12,345 nt of DNA from CAVXYC01 sp046154735 (GCA_046154735.1 JBJXFJ010000428.1:1-12345); one strand, 5' to 3'; shown: positions 1-6,162, counted from the first letter of the stretch. The notes: generated from the letters alone by a model not told the origin. Program-made: numbers and translations.

Positions 1-66
1 GAGGCCCTCTCTTCATGTCGTCAGAGTGACGCCCATAGCGGCGCGCCGGAACCCAGATCTCCAGAG

Positions 67-1242
67 TTAGTCGAATCGCCGATGCGTTGAGAGGTTTGCG
101 CCAATGAGAGGGCGTGCCCAGTTGAGATACGCTTCGGATGGCCCGCTGCCATCTACACTGATGAAATCAGGCGGCAGGAGCTTCTGGCGGTTTGCAATTC
201 GCTCAATCGGGGTGCGGCTGATCTCACAGGCATACGGAGCATCTGAGATTCGCTGCAGTGTGAGCATCTGATCCGTCTCGCCACGGAGTGCCAGTGGAAC
301 GGCAGCGTTACCCAGCGCCTCGGCTTCTTCCGCATCCACGTCGGACCTTAGTGCAATGGATGATCGCTGGAGTCGGCTCAGTGGATCCACCCGCGCGCGC
401 AATCCAAGCTCACCTGAGACTCGACGGGCCAGGTACAGTGCTGGGCTTGCATAGTACGGGTGTCCAAAAGAATCAATGAACTCTGGACCGGCCTCGCTGC
501 CCAGGACCTTGCCATCGTCCGCGGGCTGGTTTTCACAGAGCACTACTACCACATGCTCACGTTCCCGGTGGAGTGCCTCGATCCGTTCCAGAATAGACTC
601 CACCGCAAGAGGCGCTTCTGGGAGGAGTACAAGGTGCGGGGCCTCGCCCGGTCCCATCCTTCCAAGAGCGGAAGATGCCGCCAACCAGCCGGCATCGCGG
701 CCCATCACTTCGATGAATCGAATGGGATCCGTGCGCCTCATCGCCGCGGTGTCGGTGCCAATCTCTTGTGTTGCCACGGCCACGAACCGCGCGGCACTCC
801 CAAATCCCGGGCAGTGATCCATCTCGGGCAAGTCATTGTCGATGGTTTTTGGAAGACCGAGGAACGCGGTATGCAGCCCCATGGCCTGGGCGGCCTTGCT
901 GAGCCGGTGTGTGGTGTCTGCTGAATCGTTTCCGCCCGCATAGAGGAACGCGTCCACCTCAAGCTGTTTGATACGTGCGAGCGCCACATCGATATCGTTT
1001 TCTGTCAGCTTATGTCGGCAGGAGCCAAGTGCAGCGGACGGAGTGAAGCGGAGCTGATCTCGGTGCGCTGCGGTCTCATTGCTGAGATCGACGAGATCGT
1101 CATTCAGCAACCCTTCAATGCCGTGCCGCATGCCTAACACGCGCGCGCCAGCAGCTCCTTCAAGCACGCCCGCGAGGGTGCAATTGATGACCGCGGTGGG
1201 CCCCCCTGACTGGCCCACGATGATGGTTTTTGTTCGCGTCAT
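67..1242 (-). CDS. pfp: 6-phosphofructokinase, predicted pyrophosphate-dependent type
   Basis: A 391-residue protein of the phosphofructokinase (PfkA/Pfp) superfamily, which phosphorylates fructose-6-phosphate to fructose-1,6-bisphosphate in the cytoplasm. Visible motifs: the N-terminal phosphate-binding loop GQSGGPT (residues 10-16), GGNDS (103-107), the catalytic PKTIDND (131-137), MGRDAGW (180-186) and LLPE (206-209). From family knowledge, ATP enzymes usually carry Gly at the positions equivalent to E. coli Gly104 and Gly124, while PPi-dependent ones carry Asp and Lys. Here they are D106 and K132, so a reversible PPi-linked enzyme is predicted; the donor is inferred, not shown. Length fits long PfkA-type and PPi enzymes rather than the 320-residue E. 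coli form. ATG start at 1242; no strong ribosome binding site, consistent with coupling to the PfpI gene whose stop lies 15 bp upstream. The remaining 66 bp to the window edge hold nothing recognised. Confidence 0.93.
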   Translation of the reverse strand: MTRTKTIIVGQSGGPTAVINCTLAGVLEGAAGARVLGMRHGIEGLLNDDLVDLSNETAAHRDQLRFTPSAALGSCRHKLTENDIDVALARIKQLEVDAFLYAGGNDSADTTHRLSKAAQAMGLHTAFLGLPKTIDNDLPEMDHCPGFGSAARFVAVATQEIGTDTAAMRRTDPIRFIEVMGRDAGWLAASSALGRMGPGEAPHLVLLPEAPLAVESILERIEALHREREHVVVVLCENQPADDGKVLGSEAGPEFIDSFGHPYYASPALYLARRVSGELGLRARVDPLSRLQRSSIALRSDVDAEEAEALGNAAVPLALRGETDQMLTLQRISDAPYACEISRTPIERIANRQKLLPPDFISVDGSGPSEAYLNWARPLIGANLSTHRRFD

Positions 1243-1257
1243 TCAGTAAGCCGGTGG

Positions 1258-1815
1258 CTAGCTGAAGGTGCCACGGGCAATGACTGAGACGGGTAAGTCC
1301 TGAAGCGCTCGAATGATTTCCCGCGTGAATGCGGGGAGGTCGTCAGGAAAGCGCGAGGTAATGATATTGCCATCCCGTACCACCTCCTGATCCACATAGT
1401 TGGCGCCGGCATTCACGAGGTCATCCTTAATGGACCGGAAGCACGTGAGGGTGCGACCGCGCACGACGTCCGCGGAAGCCAGCATCCACGCCGCGTGGCA
1501 GATGGCAGCCACAATCTTGCCCTGCGCGTGGGCATCACGGACCAGCTTGATCATGGCCGGGTGTCGCCGCATGTGGTCAGGCGCGTATCCGCCCGGGATG
1601 ATTACCGCGTCAAACTGGCCCGCATCCACCATGTCGGCTTCGGCATCGACTTTCACGGGATACCCGTGCTTACTGGTGTAGACATCAGCAGTGCCGGAGC
1701 CCACCACGAAGACCTCAGCTCCGGCTTCCTTCAATCGATATAGCGGATACCAGAGCTCGAGATCTTCATAAAGATTCTCGGCGAGAACGGCAACGCGGCG
1801 TCCATCCAGCTCCAT
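1258..1815 (-). CDS. DJ-1/PfpI family protein (glutamine amidotransferase-like fold)
   Basis: A 185-residue protein matching the PfpI subfamily of the DJ-1/PfpI superfamily (annotated as intracellular protease, glyoxalase III-like or general stress protein 18-like). Visible hallmarks: an early acidic motif AENLYEDLE (12-20) that can supply the family's catalytic Glu/Asp, GGYAPD (75-80), and the nucleophile elbow AAICHAAW (103-110) with C106 followed by H107. The open frame extends upstream to 1956, but the ATG at 1815 is preferred: a GAGGAG Shine-Dalgarno lies about 9 nt upstream, the family starts here (RRVAVL is the first beta strand), and a good extended -10 element sits inside the longer frame. 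First gene of a likely operon with the phosphofructokinase. Substrate unknown; a detoxification or deglycase role beside a glycolytic enzyme is only a guess. Confidence 0.92.
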   Translation of the reverse strand: MELDGRRVAVLAENLYEDLELWYPLYRLKEAGAEVFVVGSGTADVYTSKHGYPVKVDAEADMVDAGQFDAVIIPGGYAPDHMRRHPAMIKLVRDAHAQGKIVAAICHAAWMLASADVVRGRTLTCFRSIKDDLVNAGANYVDQEVVRDGNIITSRFPDDLPAFTREIIRALQDLPVSVIARGTFS

Positions 1816-1865
1816 ACCAATTGCTCCTCGACCGGCCTGCCCCAGGCGCTCGTCCCTCTGCGTCC

Positions 1866-1894
1866 AGTATAGCAGTGTAGAATCGGGCTCCTGG
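1866..1894 (-). promoter_or_regulatory. Candidate extended -10 promoter for the pfpI-pfk unit
   Basis: On the minus strand the sequence TGC TATACT (1874 down to 1866) is an extended -10 element with a 5/6 match to TATAAT. The -35 region at about 1889-1894 (CCAGGA) is poor, as is common for extended -10 promoters. Transcription would start near 1859, giving a leader of about 44 nt before the ATG at 1815. This supports the shorter start of the PfpI gene. Inferred from sequence only. Confidence 0.5.
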
Positions 1895-1980
1895 GTTTCT
1901 AGGCGTCCAATATCCACGATGCCGCCCAGCTCAGCACGGCTCGCCGCCTTGTCCAATGTGCATTGAGTGGATAATGTAAA

Positions 1981-2018
1981 GGAGGACCCGATTCACCCGC
2001 GGGCCAATTGGGTCCTCC
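1981..2018. repeat. Inverted repeat / hairpin in the divergent control region
   Basis: GGAGGACCC (1981-1989) is repeated exactly inverted as GGGTCCTCC (2010-2018). A G-T wobble and three more pairs extend the stem to 13 pairs around a 12-nt loop that itself holds the palindrome CCCGCGGG (1996-2003). It lies about 165 bp upstream of the PfpI start and 143 bp upstream of otsA. On the minus strand the stem is followed by TTTACATT, a weak T-tract. It could be an operator for the divergent genes, a 5'-UTR structure of otsA, or an intergenic repeat. Confidence 0.6.
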
Positions 2019-2160
2019 ACGAGATCATCGAGTCAGCGGCGTCTCACCAGCGCCGGGCGCGAGAGCGCTGCGAGTGAAGGCGCGATTCACCTGGGCATCG
2101 TCTGGCGCGGGGTGTACGCTGGGGCGCACCTGGGGAAGTTGTGAGTGAACCATCGCTACG

Positions 2161-3783
2161 ATGTACCACGAACCGCATTTCCGAAGGCGCGTAAGCGCCA
2201 TTGGGCGAACGCCCTACGGAGCAATTCCTGAAGTCCGCCTGAGTGAGCTGATCTCGCTTGGCCGGGAATTGCTCCAGGGCTCCCGATTGTTGGTAGCCAG
2301 TAATCGGGGGCCAATTCAATACGCAATTGGACCAAGTGGAGCGCTCGAGCCGCGGCGCGGGGCTGGCGGAGTTGTAACCGCGCTCACCGCGCTCCAGCGT
2401 TACCTGCGGCTCACCTGGGTGGCCAGCGCACTTTCCGATGGGGACCGCCGAGTGGCGGACACTGAGGAGAAGCGGCTGACCGCCGCGAAGGATTCGGACG
2501 AGGGAGATCTCGCTGCCCGCTTCGTTGCGGTGCCACCAGCAGTCTTTCGCCGCTACTATTCGGTCTTTGCCAATCCGTTGCTCTGGTTCTTGCAGCATTA
2601 CATGTGGGATCCCGCGCTTCACCCGGACATTGATCGAAATACCCATCGTGCCTGGGACGATGGATACGTGGTGGTGAATGAAGCATTTGCCCAGGCGCTT
2701 ATTGACGAGGCCCGTCGACCGGATGCATCAAGATTCATCATGCTCCACGATTATCACCTGTACCTGGTGGGAGGCATGATCAGGAAGGTCCTTCCGGACA
2801 TCATTCTGCAGCACTTCATTCATATTCCTTGGCCGGACCCGGATTACTGGCACATCCTGCCGGCTCAGATGCGCCGAGCCATTTTTGCCGGCCTCTGCTC
2901 CAATGACATCGTGGGGATGCAGACCCACCGATCCGTGACTAACTTCTTGAGCGGGTGCCAGGCCTATCTCCCCGGCGCTGAAATCGGATGGGGAACCAGC
3001 ACCATCTTCTGGCAGGGCCGAGAGCTGCGTGTGCGGGCCTACCCCATATCAATCGACGTCCAAGGCTTGCGCGAGACGATGGCCCAGGATCCGTTTCGTC
3101 GAGCCGTCGAAAAGATGAAGCGACGCTGTGGGACGTATACCATCGTTCGGACAGATCGATTGGAGCCCAGCAAAAATATCTTGCGCGGCTTCAAGGCTTT
3201 TGACATCCTGCTACGTCGTCACCGCAATCTTCGGGAGAAAGTGAAGTTTCTGGCGTTTCTGGTGCCCTCCCGTACCTCCGTCCCACAATACAAGAGCTAC
3301 CTAGAGGAGACTCGACGATTAGTTGCCGAGATAAACGAACGGCACGGAACAAAGCATTGGAAGCCAATTGAAGTCATCTACGAGGACAATTACGTGCAGG
3401 CGCTCGCAGGAATGTCGCTGGCCGACGTGATGATGGTGAATCCGATCATTGACGGCATGAATTTAGTAGCCAAGGAAGCGCCCATCGTCAATTCGCGTGA
3501 CGCTGTCATGATCTTGTCTGAGGGCGCCGGGGCGTTTGAGCAGCTTCAAGATGGTGTTCTGGCTGTGGCGCCCGCGGATATAGAGGGCACCGTCAAGGCT
3601 CTGGAGCAGGCGCTGGCGATGCCCGTGGAGGAGCGAGCCCGGCGGGCGGCATTGCTCCGTGCGGAGGTGGAGCACAATGACATTTCCATGTGGCTGTATC
3701 AGCAGCTTCGAGACCTGGCAATGCTGCTGCCTGAGCTCAGTCAGTCTGACCTAATCAGACACACGCAGCTCTTGACCAGATAA
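2161..3783 (+). CDS. otsA: Alpha,alpha-trehalose-phosphate synthase (OtsA, GT20)
   Basis: A 540-residue GT20 retaining glycosyltransferase that joins the glucosyl group of UDP-glucose (or another NDP-glucose) to glucose-6-phosphate, giving trehalose-6-phosphate in the cytoplasm. Visible motifs: SNRGP (47-51) and GGVVTAL (69-75) of the acceptor side, HDYHL (196-200), HIPWP (221-225), the donor-phosphate motif R330-T-D-R-L-E-P-S-K338 and DGMNLVAKE (431-439), then LSEGAGAFEQL. It is longer than E. coli OtsA (about 470) because of a roughly 40-residue N-terminal extension before the first strand (SRLLVASNRGP). ATG 2161 is the most upstream start, since an in-frame TGA lies at 2146-2148, but no Shine-Dalgarno is well placed. 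Two tiny hairpins (2186-2199, 2203-2214) fall inside the extension, so the true start could be downstream. It converges on the phosphatase gene and overlaps it by 33 bp. Confidence 0.95.
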   Translation: MYHEPHFRRRVSAIGRTPYGAIPEVRLSELISLGRELLQGSRLLVASNRGPIQYAIGPSGALEPRRGAGGVVTALTALQRYLRLTWVASALSDGDRRVADTEEKRLTAAKDSDEGDLAARFVAVPPAVFRRYYSVFANPLLWFLQHYMWDPALHPDIDRNTHRAWDDGYVVVNEAFAQALIDEARRPDASRFIMLHDYHLYLVGGMIRKVLPDIILQHFIHIPWPDPDYWHILPAQMRRAIFAGLCSNDIVGMQTHRSVTNFLSGCQAYLPGAEIGWGTSTIFWQGRELRVRAYPISIDVQGLRETMAQDPFRRAVEKMKRRCGTYTIVRTDRLEPSKNILRGFKAFDILLRRHRNLREKVKFLAFLVPSRTSVPQYKSYLEETRRLVAEINERHGTKHWKPIEVIYEDNYVQALAGMSLADVMMVNPIIDGMNLVAKEAPIVNSRDAVMILSEGAGAFEQLQDGVLAVAPADIEGTVKALEQALAMPVEERARRAALLRAEVEHNDISMWLYQQLRDLAMLLPELSQSDLIRHTQLLTR

Positions 3784-4566
3784 CCCATCAAACAGGCTGG
3801 CGGCGGCCTCGACACTGTCGATGACTGCGTCCGCCTGGGCCACCAGCTCCCTGGGCCCCTCTGGACTGGCCACGGCAATGGCCAAGGTATGCTTACCCAG
3901 CGCACGGAGCTGGCGTAGCGCCGCAAAGCCGTCAAGATCGGTCACGTCATCTCCCAGGTAGACAATGCCCTGAAGCCTGCGCCGCTCGGCGATGCGCATA
4001 ATGGCAGTGCCCTTATTCACTTGAACTGGTGGGAGCAGGTTTACCACCATGCGGCCGTCCGCTATGTGCAGATCCTGGCAGGTGGTGCAGCGCTGGATTG
4101 CCGCGTGGATCGTGGCCCGAGCTTGTTCAGGATAGGCCGCATTCCGATAGTGAATCGTGGCGCTCATCTGTTTGTCTTCAACGACGACTCCTGGATGTTG
4201 GAGATGAGTGGCGAGGTCCTGGATGCACGTATGAATGCGAGGCAGGAATGGTTGGACAGACAGATCCACCGAGAGATGGCGTCCGCGCTGGTATTCCATT
4301 CCATGGTTGCCGATATATGTCAACCCGCCCACACCCACCATGCGCCGCGCATCCCGGGCCGCACGTCCAGAGACCACTCCAACCGTATCGATCTGACCAC
4401 GGAGTTTCCTCAGTGCCACTTTGACCGAGTGTGGCACACGTGCGTCCGCTGGATCGACCACAATGGGGCTGATTGTTCCATCAACGTCGGTGAAGAGCCC
4501 GGCCGGCGCACGCCGGAGTACTACCAGGGCCGCGTTCAGCGCGGCGTCGAATGTTTGGTCTGTCAT
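3751..4566 (-). CDS. otsB: Trehalose-6-phosphate phosphatase (OtsB, HAD superfamily)
   Basis: A 271-residue HAD-family phosphatase that removes phosphate from trehalose-6-phosphate to give trehalose, completing the pathway begun by OtsA. All four HAD motifs are visible: I, DVDGT (27-31; D27 nucleophile, D29 acid/base); II, SGR (66-68); III, K185 in VNKGTA; IV, GDDVTD (205-210) for Mg2+. GNHGMEY (86-92) is typical of the trehalose-phosphatase cap. A GTG at 4572 is possible, but the ATG at 4566 has an AGGA Shine-Dalgarno at 8-nt spacing and is preferred. The TAG stop at 3751-3753 lies inside the otsA coding end, so the last 10 codons of each gene are antisense to each other. Most bacteria place otsA and otsB head to tail; here they converge. 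Confidence 0.95.
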   Translation of the reverse strand: MTDQTFDAALNAALVVLRRAPAGLFTDVDGTISPIVVDPADARVPHSVKVALRKLRGQIDTVGVVSGRAARDARRMVGVGGLTYIGNHGMEYQRGRHLSVDLSVQPFLPRIHTCIQDLATHLQHPGVVVEDKQMSATIHYRNAAYPEQARATIHAAIQRCTTCQDLHIADGRMVVNLLPPVQVNKGTAIMRIAERRRLQGIVYLGDDVTDLDGFAALRQLRALGKHTLAIAVASPEGPRELVAQADAVIDSVEAAASLFDGLSGQELRVSD

Positions 4567-4630
4567 GGACACACTCCTGGGTCTTGCTACTCAGCTCGGG
4601 TAGATCCGATCGTGGTGCGGACCCACTGGC

Positions 4631-4675
4631 GAGCACTGCCGGTCATTCGAGTGACGACTTGGCCTGTAAGTGCTC
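4631..4675. repeat. Small inverted repeat upstream of otsB
   Basis: GAGCACT (4631-4637) pairs with AGTGCTC (4669-4675). Nested inside, GTCATT (4642-4647) pairs with AGTGAC (4650-4655) through one wobble. It lies 65-110 bp upstream of the otsB start, where an operator or leader structure could be. Function unknown. Confidence 0.4.
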
Positions 4676-4693
4676 ACGACTCGATGGACATGA

Positions 4694-4760
4694 AACGCGG
4701 AGTCGCAGGGACACAGAGTGATAGAGTTGGTCATTCTCTGCGTCTCCGAGTCTCCGCGGT
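4694..4760. repeat. Imperfect inverted repeat with GCAGAGAC-like arms
   Basis: Two 25-nt arms (4694-4718 and 4736-4760) match as inverted copies at 19 of 25 positions, separated by a 17-nt loop. The arms are built from short GNAGAC/CGCAGAG-like units (ACACAGAG; CTCTGCGTCTCCG). Similar CGCAGAGA-type palindromes recur in gaps of many environmental bacterial genomes, so this is probably one member of a dispersed family. It sits between otsB and the tRNA gene. Confidence 0.6.
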
Positions 4761-4787
4761 GAACATTTCCCCGGTCGAGTCTGAACA

Positions 4788-4805
4788 CTTCCCGTGGCCG
4801 GGAAG
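4788..4805. repeat. Perfect 7-bp hairpin just upstream of the tRNA promoter
   Basis: CTTCCCG (4788-4794) and CGGGAAG (4799-4805) form a perfect stem with a TGGC tetraloop, ending 3 bp before the tRNA promoter -35. No T-tract follows on either strand. It may insulate the tRNA gene or be incidental. Confidence 0.4.
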
Positions 4806-4808
4806 CAG

Positions 4809-4838
4809 TTGCGAATGGCACCAAGCTATGAGTAGAAT
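4809..4838 (+). promoter_or_regulatory. Candidate sigma-70 promoter of tRNA-Asn
   Basis: TTGCGA (4809-4814) and TAGAAT (4833-4838) are separated by 18 bp. The -10 is a 5/6 match and the -35 a 4/6 match to consensus. Initiation near 4845 would leave a 5' leader of a few nucleotides before the mature tRNA end at 4852, as expected for a tRNA gene. Confidence 0.6.
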
Positions 4839-4851
4839 CAAGGGTCCATAG

Positions 4852-4926
4852 TCCCCGATAGCTCAATGGTAGAGCGCCCGGCTGTTAACCGGTAGGTTAC
4901 AGGTTCGAGTCCTGTTCGGGGAGCCA
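4852..4926 (+). tRNA. tRNA-Asn (anticodon GTT)
   Basis: A complete cloverleaf can be folded. The 7-bp acceptor stem pairs 4852-4858 with 4916-4922, followed by discriminator G4923 and an encoded CCA (4924-4926). The D arm is GCTC/GAGC around AATGGTA. The anticodon loop CTGTTAA has GTT at 4884-4886. The T arm is ACAGG/CCTGT around TTCGAGT. The anticodon stem has four Watson-Crick pairs; the outermost position (C4877 with T4893) is a mismatch, where E. coli tRNA-Asn has a G-U wobble. GTT reads AAC and AAT, and identity features (G discriminator, GUU) agree with asparagine. It is flanked by its own promoter and terminator. Confidence 0.97.
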
Positions 4927-4938
4927 GATTATCAATCG

Positions 4939-4972
4939 GCCGTTGGAGTTTGCACCAGCGGCTTTTTGTTTT
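4939..4972 (+). terminator. Rho-independent terminator of tRNA-Asn
   Basis: GCCGTTGG (4939-4946) pairs with CCAGCGGC (4955-4962) through one G-T wobble around an 8-nt loop. The stem is followed by TTTTTGTTTT (4963-4972). It starts 12 nt after the tRNA CCA end, a textbook intrinsic terminator. Confidence 0.88.
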
Positions 4973-5154
4973 GAATCGGATCAGACGGTTGCCTCGCCCT
5001 TGTGGGGCGGGGCTCTGATTCAGATTCTCGGTCGACTCTGGGGGAATCCTTACTCCCGGTCGGTTGTGTGTGCGCCGGCGGTGCCAACTGCGGCGTCTGT
5101 CTGCCAGCGCGGAAAAGCCCCGCGGTTAGTGGCATCATAGTTCTCCATCTGTTG

Positions 5155-5173
5155 GGTAAGAGGATATCTTACC
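5155..5173. promoter_or_regulatory. Palindromic operator candidate upstream of vapB remnant
   Basis: GGTAAGA (5155-5161) and TCTTACC (5167-5173) form a perfect 7+7 inverted repeat with a 5-bp spacer, ending 5 bp before the vapB ATG at 5179. VapB/AbrB-type antitoxins usually bind such palindromes beside their own promoter to repress the operon. The site has stayed intact although the genes have not. Autoregulation is inferred from the family. The 180 bp between the tRNA terminator and this site hold nothing else I can name. Confidence 0.5.
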
Positions 5174-5178
5174 TAAAC

Positions 5179-5409
5179 ATGAGACCGACGATTTCCAGAA
5201 AAGGGCAGATCATCCTGCCGTCCGAGATCAGGCGGCAGGATGACATTGTGCCGGGGCAGCAGTTCGAGGTTGAGCGTATAGACTGAGGAGAATATCGGCT
5301 GGTACGGTGTGCGCCGCGTCCGAACGAGGGTTTGATGGATTGGCTGCTCGCGTGTCCGGAGAACGGCTACTTCGTACCCATCGAGTCCGAATCTACCGAC
5401 ACGGTGTGA
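5179..5409 (+). pseudogene. vapB: VapB-type antitoxin (AbrB/MazE swapped-hairpin), interrupted by TGA
   Basis: The frame from ATG 5179 reads as a 76-residue antitoxin apart from one in-frame TGA at codon 36 (5284-5286). Codons 1-35 form the AbrB/SpoVT-like DNA-binding hairpin (MRPTISRKGQIILPSEIR, then GQQFEVERID). After the stop the same frame goes on with GEYRLVRCAPRPNEG and MDWLLACPENGYFVPIES, which resembles the toxin-binding tail of this antitoxin family. Homology on both sides of the stop in one frame points to a point mutation, with CGA to TGA the simplest route. As read, only a 35-residue DNA-binding peptide would be made; an ATG at 5334 could in principle restart the tail. The frame's natural TGA stop (5407-5409) overlaps the toxin start by 4 nt (GTGA), the usual arrangement of a vapBC operon. 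Confidence 0.8.
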
Positions 5410-5552
5410 CCTATCTGGTCGATGCCAACCTACTCGGTGAGGCCACTCGGACCGCGCCAGAGCCCGCGGTGGTACATAGGCTGCCGCAGAACGAGCGCGA
5501 GATTGTGATCGCCCCGATCATCCTTGGTGAGAGTCGACCGAAGGCAGAATGA
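5406..5552 (+). pseudogene. vapC: VapC-type PIN-domain toxin, truncated N-terminal remnant
   Basis: From GTG 5406 (GTGTGA overlap with vapB) the 48-residue product opens with TYLVDANLL, the first PIN-domain strand with its metal-binding Asp. It continues through a helix (PEPAVVHRLPQNEREIVIAP) to IILGE, the second conserved acidic motif. PIN toxins are normally about 130 residues; here homology ends after GE at 5531, and six unrelated codons lead to TGA at 5550-5552. The C-terminal acidic residues of the active site are absent, so an active RNase is very unlikely. The lost part lies where the minus-strand nitroreductase gene now ends, which suggests a deletion or rearrangement that joined the two. 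Confidence 0.8.
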
Positions 5553-5973
5553 TCGCCACAACGGGAATCTCTCCGCCTTCTGGAATTGGCATCTCGGGAA
5601 GCTCGGGCGATAGCGCTCGCGATGCGTCCCAATCTCTGCGCATGATCTCCAAAAGGCGCTCTCGATCGTGACCAGAGAGCATCGTGGCGACAGCTTGGGA
5701 TCGCTGGTCACCAACTTCCACGGTAACCCGGGGATTCGCAACGAGATTGAGGAACCAATCTGCCAATTTAGACGAGCCGATGTTGGCGCCTATGACGATA
5801 AGTCGATCACCGTCCTTAATAAAAGAGAGCGGAGTCGTGTACTGCTTTCCACTCTTTCTCCCGATAGTTGTGAGCAGGAGCAGGGACTCGCGCGCATAGA
5901 ATCCCCCGACCTTCCCGCGATTCGCGCGAAACTCGGCGATGATCTCGTCGTTGCTTGCGTTGAGCTCACTCAT
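5518..5973 (-). CDS. Deazaflavin (F420)-dependent nitroreductase family protein
   Basis: A 151-residue single-domain protein of the Ddn-like split-barrel family (TIGR00026/PF04075). Members bind the deazaflavin cofactor F420 and reduce nitroaromatics, quinones or similar compounds. Recognisable motifs are LLLLTTIGRKSGKQYTTPL (about residues 32-50; the GRKSG loop contacts cofactor phosphate in the family) and DWFLNLVANPRVTVEVG (about 72-88). The ATG at 5973 is chosen over the in-frame GTG at 5979 because GGAG lies 5 nt upstream. The C-terminus after IPVV (AIILPSVDSHQG) is read partly from the antisense of the vapC remnant, so the native tail may have been replaced. Physiological substrate unknown; F420 use implies an F420-producing host such as Actinomycetota or Chloroflexota. 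Confidence 0.9.
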   Translation of the reverse strand: MSELNASNDEIIAEFRANRGKVGGFYARESLLLLTTIGRKSGKQYTTPLSFIKDGDRLIVIGANIGSSKLADWFLNLVANPRVTVEVGDQRSQAVATMLSGHDRERLLEIMRRDWDASRALSPELPEMPIPEGGEIPVVAIILPSVDSHQG

Positions 5974-6008
5974 GCTCACTCCAGCCTGTAATGCTCTCGT
6001 TTCGACGC

Positions 6009-6037
6009 ATTGAAGTGAAGGCTAGGTTATGCTGCAA
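6009..6037 (-). promoter_or_regulatory. Weak promoter candidate for the nitroreductase gene
   Basis: On the minus strand TTGCAG (6037-6032) and TTCAAT (6014-6009) are 17 bp apart, giving a predicted leader of about 30 nt before ATG 5973. Both hexamers are only partial matches to consensus, so this is a low-confidence guess. Confidence 0.3.
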
Positions 6038-6162
6038 GATTCTAAATCCGGTGCTCGAAGTATCGAGGCAGGATTCTTCACGAGTCTCGGAGGGACGGCC
6101 ATCGTTCGCTGCGCTCTCATGAACCAACTGTAACCCGCATCCGAGTCATCCGCCGAAGTCTC

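Larger units (their letters stand above)
1816..2160. other. Divergent intergenic region between pfpI and otsA
   Basis: 345 bp without a gene. It holds the extended -10 promoter for the minus-strand unit (1866-1894) and the hairpin at 1981-2018. A weak plus-strand promoter candidate for otsA is TTGTCC (1949-1954) with GATAAT (1970-1975), but its 15-bp spacing is short. If used, the hairpin would fall at the very start of the otsA leader. From 2019 to 2160 I see only short GC-rich inverted repeats, no frame of interest and no strong ribosome binding site next to 2161. Confidence 0.45.

Noticed and set aside
460..924. 154-codon plus-strand open frame inside the phosphofructokinase gene
   Set aside because: Lies opposite conserved PFK motifs and has no family character.
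1981..2018. T-box or other known riboswitch
   Set aside because: The GGTCC-like arms lack the T-box core and no aminoacyl or transport gene follows; no known riboswitch motif is recognised.
2044..2646. 200-codon minus-strand open frame over the start of otsA
   Set aside because: Shadow of the GT20 coding sequence, with low-complexity Arg/Ser/Pro-rich translation.
4021..4851. 276-codon plus-strand open frame across otsB and its upstream region
   Set aside because: It is antisense to a clear OtsB with all HAD motifs and shows no domain of its own.
5002..5178. Longer N-terminus for the antitoxin from 5002
   Set aside because: It would translate the operator palindrome, and the AbrB-type domain begins exactly at ATG 5179.
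4899..5178. Attachment site of an integrative element at the tRNA 3' end
   Set aside because: No second copy of the tRNA 3' segment and no integrase gene are visible in the window.
5284..5286. TGA read as an amino acid (recoding) in vapB
   Set aside because: TGA serves as an ordinary stop for other genes here (for example 8366-8368), no selenocysteine element is visible, and the toxin is truncated too, so a mutation is the simpler reading.
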